Of a stretch of 64,000 nucleotides of DNA, positions 1 to 12,960 are shown one piece after another. A program made the translations under genes and the position numbers. The DNA comes from Cricetomys ansorgei (taxonomy: Eukaryota > Chordata > Mammalia > Rodentia > Nesomyidae), in NCBI GenBank assembly GCA_026225945.1, contig JAMJFZ010001631.1, positions 1 to 64,000 of the forward strand, read 5' to 3'. Each line of letters starts with the position of its first letter. The stretch's first letter is position 1. The notes beneath the pieces are model-generated. The model saw only the letters and a list, made by a program, of their open reading frames with translations, made no database searches and was not told the DNA's origin.

Positions 1-2039
1 TTTTAATTTTCCTATATTTTGAAAGTAAGGAAATAGGTCAACATTTTTTTTTGCAAAAAGTTAATAATTCATGAAAATTATATTCAGTGAGGAGATAAAT
101 TGAAGAAAATATCTTTTCCATCAATGTTGAATTGGTGATTTGTTAATATTGTAAAATTTCTTCTTTTTTTTTTGAGGAAGCAACAATAGCCTTATAAATT
201 ACTTCATTTTATCAGTGAATACTCAAATAAATAATTATATTTGGAGATATTCAAAATTATAGGTATCATAGTAAGTCTATATATCCCATGACACCTTGGA
301 TTACTGTGAAATCTTATGAAAGATTATTCAGTTTGTCTCTCAATTATTTTGACATAGATATAGCACAGATATAGCATAAATTATATTAATATAAAATAAA
401 ATAGCTACATGTACAAGTGAGATACATTTAAAACAAACATAAATAGCTGTTTAAATTACTTTGATAATAATGTCTACTTTTAAATGAGACTTGTCTACTA
501 TTGTCTAATTTCATTGAGACTTAGAATTAGTAAAAATTTTATTATATTGGGATAATGCTCTTTCTTACTCTTAATTACTGTGTATTTTGTAAAATGTATC
601 TATTATGCTTTGCATTTCCTGACTGACTATACTTTACAAGAACCTTTGAAACCCTTGAGTGTAAATGCAGACTACGGATGACTCTGTACCATGTGATGTA
701 TTAAAACATCACAACCTGGGAAGCAAAACCAATGATCACACACTTATGAATATCTTACTTTTAACAGGACAAATTTGCCATCTATAAGCTTATCAAAGTA
801 GAAGGGGAAGAGAAGAGCATTTAAGCATATTAAAATCATGAATATCACAGATAAAAAAGTTTTTTGAACATTTAAGACCAGGGAAAGTCCTCCGCTGGAC
901 TATACAGGGGAGAAAAATCAACACTTTAATGGGGAAAGTCCCCTTTGACATACTGTCTGGTAACTTCGAATGTGTCATGGGACCAAGAGGCATAAAACTC
1001 CCAATTGTCCTTAAGCCTCAACTTCACTAAGTTTCCCCTGCTAACACTGTCCTTCCACTTATCCATTCATCCATTCTTAGTTTCTGCACAATGGGGGCCT
1101 ACACTTCCCCTCCATAGTCCTGTCATTTGTACCCTGCCTCTGGAGCTTGATTCATCCTTGATGCTCTATTAACTTTTGACCCTGAGATTTTGCTCTGGCA
1201 TCATCTCAAGAAGCATTCCTTGCTATATGAAATAATCATATGAAATCATTCAATTTTCTGTATTACAGTCATAGAATATGTTATTATTTCAAAAAATTTC
1301 AATTTAAACTTAAGATATTTCTTCTGTCTTTTTTATTCCCTCCCCAAATATTTCAATTATTATTAGTTACAAAATATTAAAGGTATATGAGTTCAAGACA
1401 TTGGTCTTTCAGAAATGACTCATTCATCTCACATTATTCCTCTTTTTGCTGTTTTGTTTTATCAGTCCCAATTTTTTTTCAAGAACATTCCAAGTGAATA
1501 GGAACTGAACATATGGTCAACCACTGGACTTGGGAAAATATGGCCAGCAACTGGTATTGTTATTTTGGGTGGATATTCTCTTCAGTAGTTTCTGTTATTC
1601 TCTCTAATTAACAGAAGAGCTTAGTGACTGTGGACTTCCTGCTAATAAATGCTTCTGAGATTGTTCTAAGTGTAGCCGTGGGGGTTGGGTAGGTGGCTGG
1701 GTATTTCTAGGTATTGGAAGCTGATAGTAAAGACTGAGAATGCGCTATGGTAGGGGTTAATAGGGTCCGTGGGAAAGAAGAAATGTGGGTGTGCCACCAG
1801 GATCTTCATAGACCACTGAGAATAGAGACAAAGAGGAAGAAATATGGTCTGATAGAAAGTTGGTAATACAACTCAGTGGTTGAAGTTGGAGGACAGAGTG
1901 AAGATAACCTTCTTGATTCCATTTCCTTCATGTCTGACAGGTTTCCAGAAGTGCCTCCTTGGATTGACTCCAGAGACAAAGTACTGGGATGGTGGAGGAA
2001 GGCTGTAGGAGAAGGTCAGCCTAGGGAAAAGGGGACTTG
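1..2039. other. AT-rich stretch, no gene seen
   Basis: I see only short AT-rich intergenic or intronic sequence here, with stop codons in all frames. A somewhat GC-richer patch at about 1020-1220 and another at about 1670-2040 lack any coding, SINE or LTR signature that I recognise. The patch just before 2040 could be decayed upstream L1 sequence, since L1 ORF2-like sequence starts soon after. Confidence 0.5.
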
Positions 2040-2079
2040 AGTTGATAAAAGAACCCCTACTATAGCTAAAATCCCATAT

Positions 2080-3230
2080 TGACCCTCACACAGTGGCAGT
2101 GGATGACTTAAATATCCCAAGATAGCCAAAAGACAGGTCATCCAGACAAAAACTAAATAGAATTAAATAACATCATAAAGCAAATATAAAATTAAAAACT
2201 TCTTAGTATTGAATGAAAATGAAACACAACATACCCAAACTTGTTGAACACAATGAAGGTGGTACCAAAAGATAAGCTCATAGCACCAAGTGTCTTTATA
2301 AATAAAACAAAGCAAAACATAAAAATGGAGAGGTTTCATATTACTCACCTAATGGCACACATGAAAGCTCAAGAACCAAATAAGAAAAAACAAAAAAAGA
2401 AAAAGAAAAGAGAATAGAAGAAAAAGGAAGTAGAAATAGAACTGGCACTAAAAAGAAGTAGAAGGCAAGAAATAATCAGACTCAAAAGTTGAAATCAATG
2501 AAATAGAAACAAACAGAAAATACAAGGAATCAATGAAACAAAGAGGCATTTCTTGGAGAAAATCAGTAAGATTGAGAAATGCTTAGCCAATTTAACTGAA
2601 AGGCAAATTTAGAGGTAGAAAGGAGGACATAGAAACATATCAACAAGTACTGAGAACTAATCATAAGGATACAATTTAAAAACCTCTACTTCACCAAAGT
2701 GTAAAATCTAAAATAAATAATTTTCTTGATATATACCACCAACCAAAATTTGAATCAAGTTCAAATAAACAGTTTAAATAAACTTGTGTTCCCTAATGAA
2801 ATAAAAAAAAAAAATTATGAAGACTATCTCAATTAAAAAAAAAGTTTAACATGATATTTTATCCCAGGAACACATCAAAAAGATCTTCTACCTTGAGCTA
2901 GTGGAACTCATCCCAGAGATGGGGGGGGGGGTTTCAACAAACGTAAATCAATAAATGTAATCCACTATATGAACTAACTGAAAGGCAAAAAACATAGGAT
3001 CATCTCACGGTATGATGCTAATGCAACAGTGTGCAAAGATTGTGAGAGTAACCAAGCAATATCTGGATTTAAGGCCCACTTCATGAGATAGAACCCATTC
3101 CTGGCATTGCTATGGTTGCCAGAACCTGAGAATAAATAGGCCAGAGCCTAGGGGGAAACCAAATACTACTGTTCTGTTAATGGAACACAGTCATAGTATG
3201 ATTCCTAGGGATATTTCTATATTCATAGTT
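2080..3230 (+). mobile_element. L1 LINE fragment (ORF2 plus 3' UTR pieces)
   Basis: About 2090-2160 reads like the L1 ORF2 endonuclease/RT junction ('gatgacttaaatatccc...', 'caggtcatccagacaaaaac'). About 2390-3010 reads like the A-rich ORF2 segment before and into the reverse transcriptase, including a piece like 'cgtaaatcaataaatgtaat' and 'aggatcatctca'. About 3030-3230 resembles the rodent (Lx-like) L1 3' UTR ('accaaatactactgttctgt'). Frames are full of stops, and the RT-to-3'-UTR join implies a large internal deletion. It is an old, dead copy. Assignment is by memory of L1 consensus; edges are approximate. Confidence 0.6.
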
Positions 3231-4543
3231 CAGTGCAAAAAAATCTCTCACAGGCATTTCCAGGTACTTGAAACTTCCATATGTAATCAAATTGATAACC
3301 AAGATTAGGCACCTCATCCCTTATTCTACTTAGAAACTCTAACTGTCCTCAGTCATAAATATCTCTTCTTGATTTTCTCTTGCTTTCCCATTTTTATCTT
3401 TGTAAATTCACATATTTTGTTTCTTGTACCTCATCTGTCATTGAGCATCCCAAATGTCTTCACCTACATATAATTACTTTATATATTTCAAACTTAAAAT
3501 AAAGTCTCTTGATATACAAAATATTTAACAAATTTTGGTCAAATCATTGACAAAAAGCTGATGAAGGAGGTTTACATTTCAAGCTAGACAAGTAGATTAA
3601 ATTGACCATTTAAGATAAGAAGTCACAATATTTTGCACTTGTAGGTATTTTCAAAAACATTCTTTTTTTCTATATCACCTTCATCCTTTGATTATAAAAA
3701 AGATTATTGGTGTTTACTCAAGTGTAATGTATTCCTTACCATCTATTAATTAACTTCCTTCTTTGAATCTTTTGAACATTATTCACAAGGAAGTAAAAGG
3801 ATAAAAGGTTTAAGTGGTTTTAAATATTTAACTTGAAATTTTAATGGTAAAGTAATTAAATGTCAAGTCTTTGGTAGAAATCATGAGACTTAGACAATTC
3901 CTCAATTTCCAGTATTTTCCAAAATCCATAGATATAAAATTTTCTGATGACAAAACTCCATGGTAAAGAGCTTACCTTGTAACTGAATTCTGATGTTTTT
4001 TTTTTTTTTTTCTTTTGCCTCAACTGCTACTGTGACAGATTCCTAACTTGTAACTGATTCCCACAGTGCCATTTTTACCCTCTAGCTCTAAGAGGAGAAA
4101 GGAAAAAAAATAAACCTTCACCACTCTTGTGAGTGGATTTAATGAAAGACAGAAAGAGAGAACATTCTACTGCCCCTTTTGGATGCCCTTATCTGTCTGA
4201 AGCTTGGAGAACAGGAGCTCATAGGGAAATGAACTATCATTTATATAACCATTCAACCAACTGTCAATTGCCAACTGGCCACTGCCTCCCATATATCCTA
4301 AGATGTTCCCAGGAGTCCAAGTGGGATCTAACCATAAGGAAAACTACATGGAGCAAACAACTTCTTTGCAAAGTATCCTGCTACATTGCCTAATATACAA
4401 AGATTTAGACCTCAAGAACACAGCATTGAAAATATAGGAGAAAAGTGAAGGTGGCTAAATATTATCGTATATATTTGAGAACATAGACAGTCTATATTCA
4501 TATATGAACATTTATTACATTCTTTGAAAATATACTTTTCTCA
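3231..4543. other. AT-rich stretch, no gene seen
   Basis: Unique-looking AT-rich DNA. It contains a poly-T run near 3998-4011 and an 86-codon frame at 4133-4393 with no recognisable domain, which I regard as chance. Confidence 0.45.
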
Positions 4544-4712
4544 GGGTTGGAGAGATGGCTCAGCAGATAAGAGCAGTGACTGCTCTTCCAGAGGACCTGA
4601 GTTCAATTCCCAGCAACTATATGTTGGCTCACAATTATCTATAATAGAATCAAATGTCCTCTGCTGGCATGAAAATGTACATGCAGATAGAGCAATCATA
4701 TAAATTTAAAAA
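4544..4712 (+). mobile_element. B2 SINE
   Basis: Starts 'gggttggagagatggctcag', the tRNA-derived B2 head with A-box-like sequence, followed by 'gagttcaattcccagcaac' (B-box region) and the body ending in an A-rich tail near 4705. It is close to full length, with scattered substitutions. The head carries an internal Pol III promoter. A B1 lies about 20 bp downstream in the same orientation. Confidence 0.92.
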
Positions 4713-4733
4713 AGAAAAGACAAATAACACTTT

Positions 4734-4880
4734 AGCGTGGCAGTGCGAGTAGACACCTTGCCTTTAGAACCAACACTTAGGAGACAGAGGCAGATGTATC
4801 TCCATGATATTGAGGCCAGCCTTGTCTACAAGGTGAGTTCCAGGACAGCCAGAGTTTCAACAGAAAAACCTACACTAAAA
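4734..4880 (+). mobile_element. B1 SINE
   Basis: 7SL-derived B1: 'gagacagaggcagatgtatctc', then 'gaggccagccttgtctacaa', then 'gagttccaggacagccagag', ending in 'ctacactaaaaaaaag'. The left part is quite diverged. It shares the 'gag-ttt-caac' right end typical of the other B1 copies here. A 75-codon frame across it is incidental. Confidence 0.88.
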
Positions 4881-4885
4881 AAAAG

Positions 4886-6950
4886 AGAGAAAAAAATATT
4901 TTTCTCAAATCTAATATTTGTGTATCAATGCTTGGCAAGATTGTATTCCCTGTATGATTCCTAATATGTTATGAAAGTTTAATAAGTGTGAAGAATAATG
5001 TTAGTCTTTATTCTAAATTGTTATTGAGAAATGAAAATATTGCAATTTCAAGTTTAGAGCATGAAAATTAAAAGTAGGAAAAAAGTTAATTGCTGTTTTG
5101 TATGCTGAGTTATTATATTGTAAGATGAATTATTATGTTCCATTAAATATTCATATATTTAAGAAACAAGGAAACTGAAATATATGTGCTTGAATTATTT
5201 TGAAGAACAATTTGTATTTGAAGAACAAGTATGTTTCAGAAATACTAATGGCAGATCTGGATGTCATTATAATTCTTAATTAACATTTAAAATTACCATG
5301 CATGTATTTGTTATTTATAGTACAAATGATCCTTATAAGATGTAAAATACAAAAGAAAAACATATAAATAATCAGTACATGAAAAATATATCCACTTAAA
5401 AATGTCATAGTACACATTAAAATCAATAATGTAATTAAAAACACCAATTTGTTATTTACTACATATTCCACACATAAAATTAAAAATTAATTGATTGAAG
5501 GCTATTTGAAAAAAAAATCAACCACGTGTATAAAAACAAAAATAATTCAATACTATGGTGTATTAGTTACTTCTGTATATTTTCACATCCAGTTTCCTCT
5601 TTGTTTTGTTTAGTCATATATAATACCTATGATTGAGAGTGATGAGTCACCAAAAATAAATAAATAAATGTAGAGGAATAGGTCTGTGTGAAAGCTAGGA
5701 TACGTATTCCAGGGATTACTTCAGAGACCTGTGTGGCTTGGATGGAATGTAGGCATACCTTTAATTCAGAATTCAGAAATCAGTGGTATTCCGTGCATTT
5801 TATCCTTAGAAAAAAAGAGTGGAAGAGGACACAGGAAGTCAAACTCAGAAGTCAGTCACAGGAAGTGACATCTGAGATGAATCAAAGTGACTGACAGACA
5901 AAATGACTAATCAAAGGAAGAGTTAGCAGAATAAGGACATGCCCAACTCTACAACTCCAACTACAAATAAATATTAACTTAAAATATGAAAGGAAGAAGA
6001 AACAAGGAAACAACAGTAATTTAAATAACAATGGCTGAGTTAAGAACAGGGAGCAATAAATGGGATTGAAATATTGGATACCAGGAAAGAGTAAATTAAA
6101 ATGTTTAATCTAAAATGATAAGAAATAAACAGGACCAAATAGTGGACAAGATGAAGGGGCTACTTTTTTAAAAAAATTGGATCCTTGGAAATTTAGCAAA
6201 GAGCTGATTCAAAAGCACCCACATCTTCCCCCTTCCAAATGCCTCCATACAGGCCTATCAAACTGAGGAAACTTTCCTCTGCCTACTTGCTTGAGTTGGG
6301 GAATTGGTATCTTTCTGGAAACCAGAAAAAGGAAATGAACTATTTCTAAACAGACAGATATTGCTAACTTCTACTAAATTCTAATTAAATTATAATATAT
6401 AAATCATGTAATTATATAATAAATTATAAATTCTCATTAAATTATGTGTCTTTCTTTAATTAGAGAAATCATTTTTTACCACAGACTATTAGAAATCCCA
6501 CTTTAAACATATTTTATAATATTTTGCTGCTAATTTCTTGTGTTATATAAATCTTCAACATGTCACTTGCTATGGATATGAAAAGATATTAGTATTTCTC
6601 TTTACTGTTTGATATTTCCTAGGAAAACTTGAACATTCAACTATTTGTCTTATGAAGAGAAATGATAACATACCAAAAAATAATTCCACCCAATTCTAAC
6701 TTGCCTAACCAATTTGAGGAACAAGGACTTATCAAGTCAACATCACTGGAAAGCATATTTCAGCAATAGTGACAGTGTTGCAAATATATCGAGTTCCCTA
6801 ATAAAGAGCTTTCAGAGAGCCTAACAGCAAGCCCTGTGGACACAGGATCCACAAAGCATCAGCTTCCAAAAGCCCTTGATGCAGCACCAGCATCCACTAA
6901 AGAAACAACACTGTCCTGGTAGCAAGACAGGTATGGGCAGAGAAAGTCAT
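4886..6950. other. AT-rich stretch, no gene seen
   Basis: Mostly AT-rich unique sequence. Around 5680-5940 there is a less AT-rich piece with a 68-codon frame and 'ggcatacctttaattcagaat', which may be a highly decayed SINE, but I cannot place it. A (TAAA) cluster lies at about 5655-5670. No splice-flanked coding frame stands out. Confidence 0.4.
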
Positions 6951-6958
6951 GTGGAAGC

Positions 6959-7474
6959 ATGAGGCAGCATCCATATTCTCAGGAGCCACGAGAAACAGAC
7001 AGTAAGGATTTTACTAGTTTCCCTATCTTTGGAAAAGGAAACACTCTGTGGACTTTTTCTTTGTTTTTTGTGGGGGGGGGGGCGGCAACTTTTTTTGGAC
7101 TCAGGGATCTCCCACTCCACAAGTTTGATAGCTCATCACAAGTTAGTCGTATGTTCACCATACATATTCAGCTACTCAGGCTCAGCGGGCATCCTGGTGA
7201 CTCTGAAAGTTTGAGCCTTCTGGTGCCTCAAGGCCAGCAATGTCTATCTGAGACCAAAAAGGAAGACTTTACTTCTAACTCTACCCCAGGAGCTCCTGCT
7301 ATATTTGGGAGAAGTAGCTTGAAGATTTCAGAACCTGGTTTCAGTATGTTTTCTCATCTGAGAGTAAAGGGCTTGCCAGAAGCAGCTCATAGAGACTCCC
7401 ATCATTTGAGGCTTCTGAAGAGTCAGGGAGCTGGTACTGAGAGTTCAAATCTGTTTTATTTAAATATCACATAG
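6959..7474 (+). other. Unassigned 171-codon open frame
   Basis: This is the longest uninterrupted frame in the window, starting at an ATG and closed by TAG. The predicted peptide is low in charge, rich in S, L and F, and shows no domain, signal peptide or repeat that I recognise. It crosses a G homopolymer at about 7072-7082, which would be slip-prone, and shorter frames exist in the other register and on the opposite strand. I see no clear promoter or splice site tied to it. It could be a chance frame, a noncoding-RNA exon or part of an old unrecognised retroelement; I do not claim a protein. Confidence 0.15.
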
Positions 7475-8462
7475 AAATTTATTATTAATTGTTTTATCCC
7501 ACTTAAAGGCTGTCAATTTGAATTGTCAAATAAAATACTTTCCCTTTCTAGTCTTTGCTGTCCCATTCCATTCTTGGAGAAGGGCAGGACAAGAACCCAT
7601 TTAAGACATAATAGTTTCTACCCATCTCTTTAGGAATTAATGAAATTTGCATTTTTGGATACATTCTATTTATGATACTATCACCAGGGAATCTCTTCTG
7701 CCCTGGCAATACTTCACAATATAAACTTGGCAAGGGGTGTCATCCATGTTTTAACTTTCTGAGCCTTTTCAATGTTAGAATTTCTGCAATCTGGCTGAGT
7801 TTTGTTAACTCCCCAAGGCTTGTAAGCCACTCTCCTCCCTCTAGGAAAGAGTGATTTAATTTGAAATAGATACACAACACTAATTTGTAGTGCCTTGAGC
7901 AAAAATACTACTTTCATGAAAAGCTTAAAATCTTTGTCAATGCTCCTTAAAGAACAGGGAGTAAATGTCCAACAAAATAAAATCCAGAGAGTATTAATCA
8001 AAGTGACTTGGAGTCATTCCACCAAGATGGTAGAGAAGATGAGGAGGTAAGTTCCTGTCCTTTCAAAACCCTAATTAAAAAAAAAGTCTTTGGTGGCCAA
8101 GAATTCATTGCAAAGAGATACTTTCATTACAAGAAAAGGAAGAGGGAGAGAGGGAAGGGGAAGGAGAGAAAGAGAGAGGGGGAATATTATCAACTTTTGA
8201 CTTCTGCTATATTGTAAGATATTATTTTTCTAACTGATGCCCAAAGAAAACCATCATAAGTGAACATAATCATGTTGTTAGTTATGTCAAGGCCAATAAC
8301 CATCAAACCAAACAGGCTATAGTGTAACTCTATGACACTGATGTGTCATAATCACCAAGATAATCACCATAAAGGCCTGATGGACAGTAATCAGATTTGG
8401 GTTTTCTTGTCCTTCCCACCCCCCATATGTGAACTGGAAAAATATAACAATTGTTTCCATAA
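7475..8462. other. Unique stretch with purine-rich tract
   Basis: No gene is recognised. About 8135-8180 is an almost pure GA tract (mirror-like polypurine on the plus strand). The short frames on both strands here lack family features. Confidence 0.4.
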
Positions 8463-8467
8463 CATGA
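8463..8467. repeat. Target site duplication of MaLR LTR (left)
   Basis: CATGA to the left and CATGG at 8839-8843 to the right flank the LTR. A 4-of-5 match is what an old ERVL/MaLR insertion (5-bp duplication) would leave. Confidence 0.6.
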
Positions 8468-8838
8468 TGTGGTAGTTTGAATGAGAATGGCCTCCATATA
8501 TTTGAATGTTTTGTTTTTAGTTGGTGGACTGTTTAGGAAGGATTCAGAGGTGTGGCCTTGATGGAGGAAGCATGGCACTGTGGGTAGTCTTTAAGATTCC
8601 AAAAGAACACACCAGAACTAGTCTCACTCTTTCTGTCTCGATCTTGTGGGTAAGTTATAAGTTCTCAGATACTGCTCCCACACATTTTTGCTTGCCAGCT
8701 GCCATGTTCCTTGCCATGATGGACATGAACTCACCTTTTGAAACTGTGAGCAATAACTTCCCTGCAAATGAATTCTTCCTTTTATAAGTTGATGTGGTCA
8801 TGATGTCTCATCACAACAATACAATAGTAACTAAGACA
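8468..8838 (+). mobile_element. Solo MaLR LTR (ORR1/MT-like)
   Basis: A full-length 371-bp LTR beginning 'tgtggtagtttgaatgagaa' and ending 'aatagtaactaagaca'. Typical internal words of rodent ERVL-MaLR LTRs are present: 'gaggtgtggccttgatggag', 'gccatgatggacatgaactc', 'ttataagttgatgtggtcat'. No internal MaLR sequence adjoins it, so it is a solo LTR left by recombination between two LTRs. An 88-codon frame inside it is incidental. Confidence 0.85.
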
Positions 8839-8843
8839 CATGG

Positions 8844-11800
8844 TAAATAATATCTCAATTTTTATATAAGAAATTAGCATCATATTTCTTCCCACTTTTG
8901 ATAATTATCACTCAGTTTTACAGATAGTCATTCTGGTTTTCTTATTAAAATCTTCATCCATCATCATTTATGAGAGAATAGTAATGATGCTAAAACAGAA
9001 ACTGCCTTTCAGGGCATTAGTTTATATTCAGTAGTTTAACACGATCTTCAAATTTTTATGCACATCCAAGAATCTGTTAAATAACAGGTCATCAGTCCAA
9101 CATAAGGTCTGTTTCAGTTTAAAAAGCAGAAACTAACAAGCATGCTTTTGCTAACTAGAGAAATACCTCACAATGCAGAAATAAGGAACATTTTCTTATT
9201 CTGATAAAATGTCACATTTTGTCTAGTTCATGTGGTCACATGCAGGAATTGAGTTTAAATCATAAAGAGAATTATTTTCCTACACTTTAATGTTCAGTGT
9301 TGTTCTCTTTAATGTATATGTGTCTTATGTGATGGTATTAAATAATAATAACACATGTTAAATTAAGTTTTTATACTGCTCTAAAAAATGTTGCTGGTTA
9401 AGAAAATGTTTAAGGAGCAAGATGCAATCCATCCTTGCTGTAGGAAATGAAGAGTTGGCATTATTTTTGAGACTAAGCAAATGCATCTTTTATGTAAAAT
9501 CTAGCTTTTAGTTTTATAAAACTGTTCATGTAAATTGGCTAAAAGCAAATGAGCAAATCAACTTGATGTTTTTCTCTTGTGTAATTTTATATACCAATTT
9601 CCCAAATAAAGATCCTCCGGTGTACAACAAAACTTCTTGAATACACACACACACACACTCAATTACTTTATCCTAGAAGTATATAATTATCATATTATCT
9701 AATTTATATTCCACAATATTGTGGAATATATTAGCAGTGTATCTCTTAAAATTATAGATACATTATTACCTATATGTGATTCAAAACAAAGTAAGAAACT
9801 AATAAGCTGCCTGACAGTTTTCTTCTAATGGGTTTCCCTAATATTTTCTCTTTGTTTACTGTCTGTAAATTTTCTGTAATTTCAATTTGGAAAGACATAA
9901 TTTTTTAGAAAATAATCCCACTAATAAATTTAAAGGCAATAATTTAAATTTCAATTAGGAAAATTAAAAAAAACTGTAATAATAATTAAAATTCAAATTT
10001 TTCAATCTGAATAAAGTACATAAAGAACGTATGTTGTTCTTCAGGCATACAATCTTGTTCCTAATAGATTTTTATTAGCATCCTCACTATAAACTATGTT
10101 TGGTTTTTCTAAGAAACTTGGTGTTTAAAAATCTAACCCTAATGTTATCTCTCTTATTATTGCCAGGCTCCCATCAGAAGAAATATACCCTAGCTGAGCT
10201 TTAGCCAGCAGTTCACTGAAGGGAACACTAATGGAACCAACAGAAAGCAGGCACTTATTTCTCCAGAGGGTGACGTGTTACAAACTAGTGTCCATGAAGT
10301 AGTTAAGGAAGAAGACAAATGTGATAGCATCTTTACAGGCTGAGACTGTATCATACTGAGAACAAATCTCTATGAGAAGTCAGAGCTCTGCTTTGATAAA
10401 TGCTATCTAGAAAGGCCTCACTTTGATTGCTGCCTTATTTCAAGGGTAGGCACACTTAATGAGTGTCAGTCTCCCCTCCATGTGAATAGGCACTGGGAAT
10501 TAAGAGCTTCCAGCCATGTGCATCAGTATCATTTTTCTAATGTTCAATTTTTGGTCACAGTTCGTAGATGAACTGCCTGGAGCAGAAGTTACACAACTTG
10601 TTCCAATGAAATTTAGGAGCATACAGAGATCTGTGATTTATTCTATCCAAGTTATAATCTAAAGTTGCCTCATGTACTATTTATTCCATGTAGTTGCTGT
10701 ACCAAGTATATCAAGTCACCTGCCATACTTAAAGGCTTTTGCAAGAGAACTGAAATAGGAAAAAATTTAAAATATTTAGTATATTTCTAACACAGAAAAT
10801 GGTTTTAATAATTTTTAAATAAATATTGTGTTGAGTACACTGCATCTTTAAGTTAATTGTCATCTTTGGTTTTAAAGACTCCTGAGTTGAGAGGCAGAAA
10901 TAATGTACTTCATCAATATAGAGGCCAGGATAACCAGCACATTCAGTTTGATAAGTGAAAATTAATACAAAGTCATTATTAATTTGTGTTTTTAGATATA
11001 CTTTCAACTTCAATCATTTTTATGTTTTTATTTTATGTTTATATTTTAATATATTATATTATGTCATTTATATCTTATATTCCCCTTGTAGTAAGTAAAC
11101 TGTCAACAAATTAGAATGTTCTATATATCTAAAATAAATCTTAAGAATATTTTTTGTGTACTCACATACAAATACATATTGAATTAAGTTGAATTCTTTA
11201 TAGAATATAACTTTATTATCAATGAAAAGGTAATCAAAGATGCAATTAATTATGTAGTTTTCTTAGTTATAGGGATGAGAAACCTATATCCATTAGATGC
11301 GATAAGTTTCTATCTATGTACATTTTATAATAATAACAAAATTACAGTTTTTTCATTAAATTTGGTCAGAAAATAAATAGCATTGACTAAAATCACAATT
11401 ATTTTAGTTGCACAGTTTTTTTTTGTTAATGACATACTATAAAATTTAATCTATTTTAAAATACATAAGAAGATTTCTCGAAATATTTACTTGTTGGAAC
11501 ACGGTCTTCTTATGTAGATAACACTTGCATAAGACTTGCTTTATTCTTTAGGCAGGATTTGAACATAAGATCATCATTTTTCAATCTCCTGGATTCTGTA
11601 ATTAAATGGCTGTTGTAGCAAGCCTAATGAATCTGTGATTTTATTTCTAGTAATACTTTGTTATATTGATTATAATGACTCATTTATTAATAAGTGTAAT
11701 TTCCTTTTAACAGAGAAGATAATTCAAATAACTATGCAAGGTATTTGGAAATTATAGGTTGATAACAGGAAAAGATAATGAATAAAATTTGGACAATGAG

Positions 11801-12685
11801 AAAGTTATAAGGAGATCTATTTCAATTGATTTAATAACTCTTTAAATTGAATAGACAAACTTGTGGCATACTCTGAATTATTTTTGTAAATATTTTCTCT
11901 CTTATTTTAAAGGCCTAATCGTTACTTTTTTCATTAAAATTTGCAGACAAAAATATCTTAAAATTTTCTTTTGAGGTAAAAGAAAAACTCTCTTTAAAAA
12001 TTTTAATGGTGTATATTTTAAGAACATAGAAATTAACTAACTTAGATTCTACTAGCATTTCAATTTAATTCTAAGTGTTGGAGTTTCTAAATGGTCTCAT
12101 TTATGCTAATGCAACCCCAGATACATAGCAGAATAAATCATTGTGGACAATTAAAAGTAGCTGGTATGCTGCTCATTAATGAACTAATGGTTCTTAAAAT
12201 TACTAAAGTGTTCATTCCTTAAATCTTAAGTATTTAAATTACTTCAGAATTTATATCAGTTCCAAAAAGTTATACCAAAAGTCATTTATGTTGTGATATT
12301 AATGATTAAAATTAAATTTTACTTCACAAAGGATTGAGTACCTGAGACTTTCTATAAATATGAAAGGATTATTATATTATAATTGCAATTAACATGTGTT
12401 TGCTTCATCACACCTAATTAGTTATGACATTGCATGTCTAAAATATATAATGGAGTGCTAACGCAAAACAAGCCAACTGTGTTAAAATATCTAATATTTT
12501 AAATATTAATGGAATTGCCATGAAAACTTAATGGGAATAAGCAGCACAGATTTTCAAATCATGTTTCAAATCATGTAACGAAGTCTAACATTCAAATAAA
12601 TATCTATACAAAGTATATTAAGGTTCATTAAAGAAACTAGTGATAGTACTGAAAAGGTTGGTAGACTGACTTTTGTAAACTATCT
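8844..12685. other. Long AT-rich unique stretch with a perfect palindrome
   Basis: About 3.8 kb without a recognisable repeat or gene. A perfect 26-bp palindrome lies at 9705-9730 (listed separately). A short (CA) run lies near 9645-9658. A GC-richer patch at about 10150-10720 has a pyrimidine tract ending in 'attgccag', an acceptor-like string, but no open coding frame follows. A 94-codon minus-strand frame at 10729-11013 has no recognisable feature. Confidence 0.4.
9705..9730. repeat. Perfect 26-bp palindrome
   Basis: The left half TATATTCCACAAT is followed immediately by its exact reverse complement with no spacer. It sits in AT-rich unique DNA and could extrude as a cruciform. I know of no function for it. 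Confidence 0.9.
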
Positions 12686-12858
12686 TTTTTATTTTATTCT
12701 ATTTACTTTATTTTTTGAGACAGGGTTTCTTTCTTGTTATTCTGGTTGTCCTGAAACTCATTCTGTAGACCATGCTGGCCTCGAACTCACAGAAATCTGT
12801 ATTCTTCTGCCTCCCAAGTACTAGGATTAAAGGTGTGCAATACCACTGCCTTCTGAAC
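12686..12858 (-). mobile_element. B1 SINE (minus strand)
   Basis: Reverse-oriented B1: poly-T, then 'tttgagacagggtttctttc', 'ctgaaactcattctgtagac', 'catgctggcctcgaactcac', 'cctcccaagtactaggatta'. The 5' end of the SINE runs into a tandem expansion of B1-derived sequence (next entry). Confidence 0.9.
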
Positions 12859-12960
12859 ACTGAAATTAAAGGTGTGTGCTACCATTGCTTTCTGAATATT
12901 GTGATTGAAGGTGAGTACCAACATTCTTTCAACCCTAGAGCAGTCATACTGATGGATTAA
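12815..12960 (-). repeat. B1-derived tandem tail with dispersed 3' flank
   Basis: About three imperfect units of roughly 38-40 bp, each like 'attaaaggtgtgtgctacca' followed by 'ctgcttctgaa'. They extend beyond the normal B1 5' end and are followed by 'ccaacattctttc' and 'tgatggattaaaagat'. The same order occurs at about 39465-39605, so unit array plus flank behave as a dispersed composite repeat rather than a local accident. Confidence 0.6.

Noticed and set aside
4544..4640. tRNA-like A and B boxes suggesting a tRNA gene
   Set aside because: They belong to a B2 SINE head; the cloverleaf is not intact. The same applies at 16.8 kb and 55.2 kb.
5680..5900. Possible old SINE or small coding exon
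   Set aside because: Neither the SINE order nor splice-flanked coding could be supported.
6979..7161. Antisense and alternate frames over 6959-7474
   Set aside because: Shadows of each other around a G run; no independent support.
12815..12960. Regular roughly 40-bp units as a possible CRISPR-like array
   Set aside because: Eukaryotic, B1-derived, contiguous imperfect tandem repeats without spacers.
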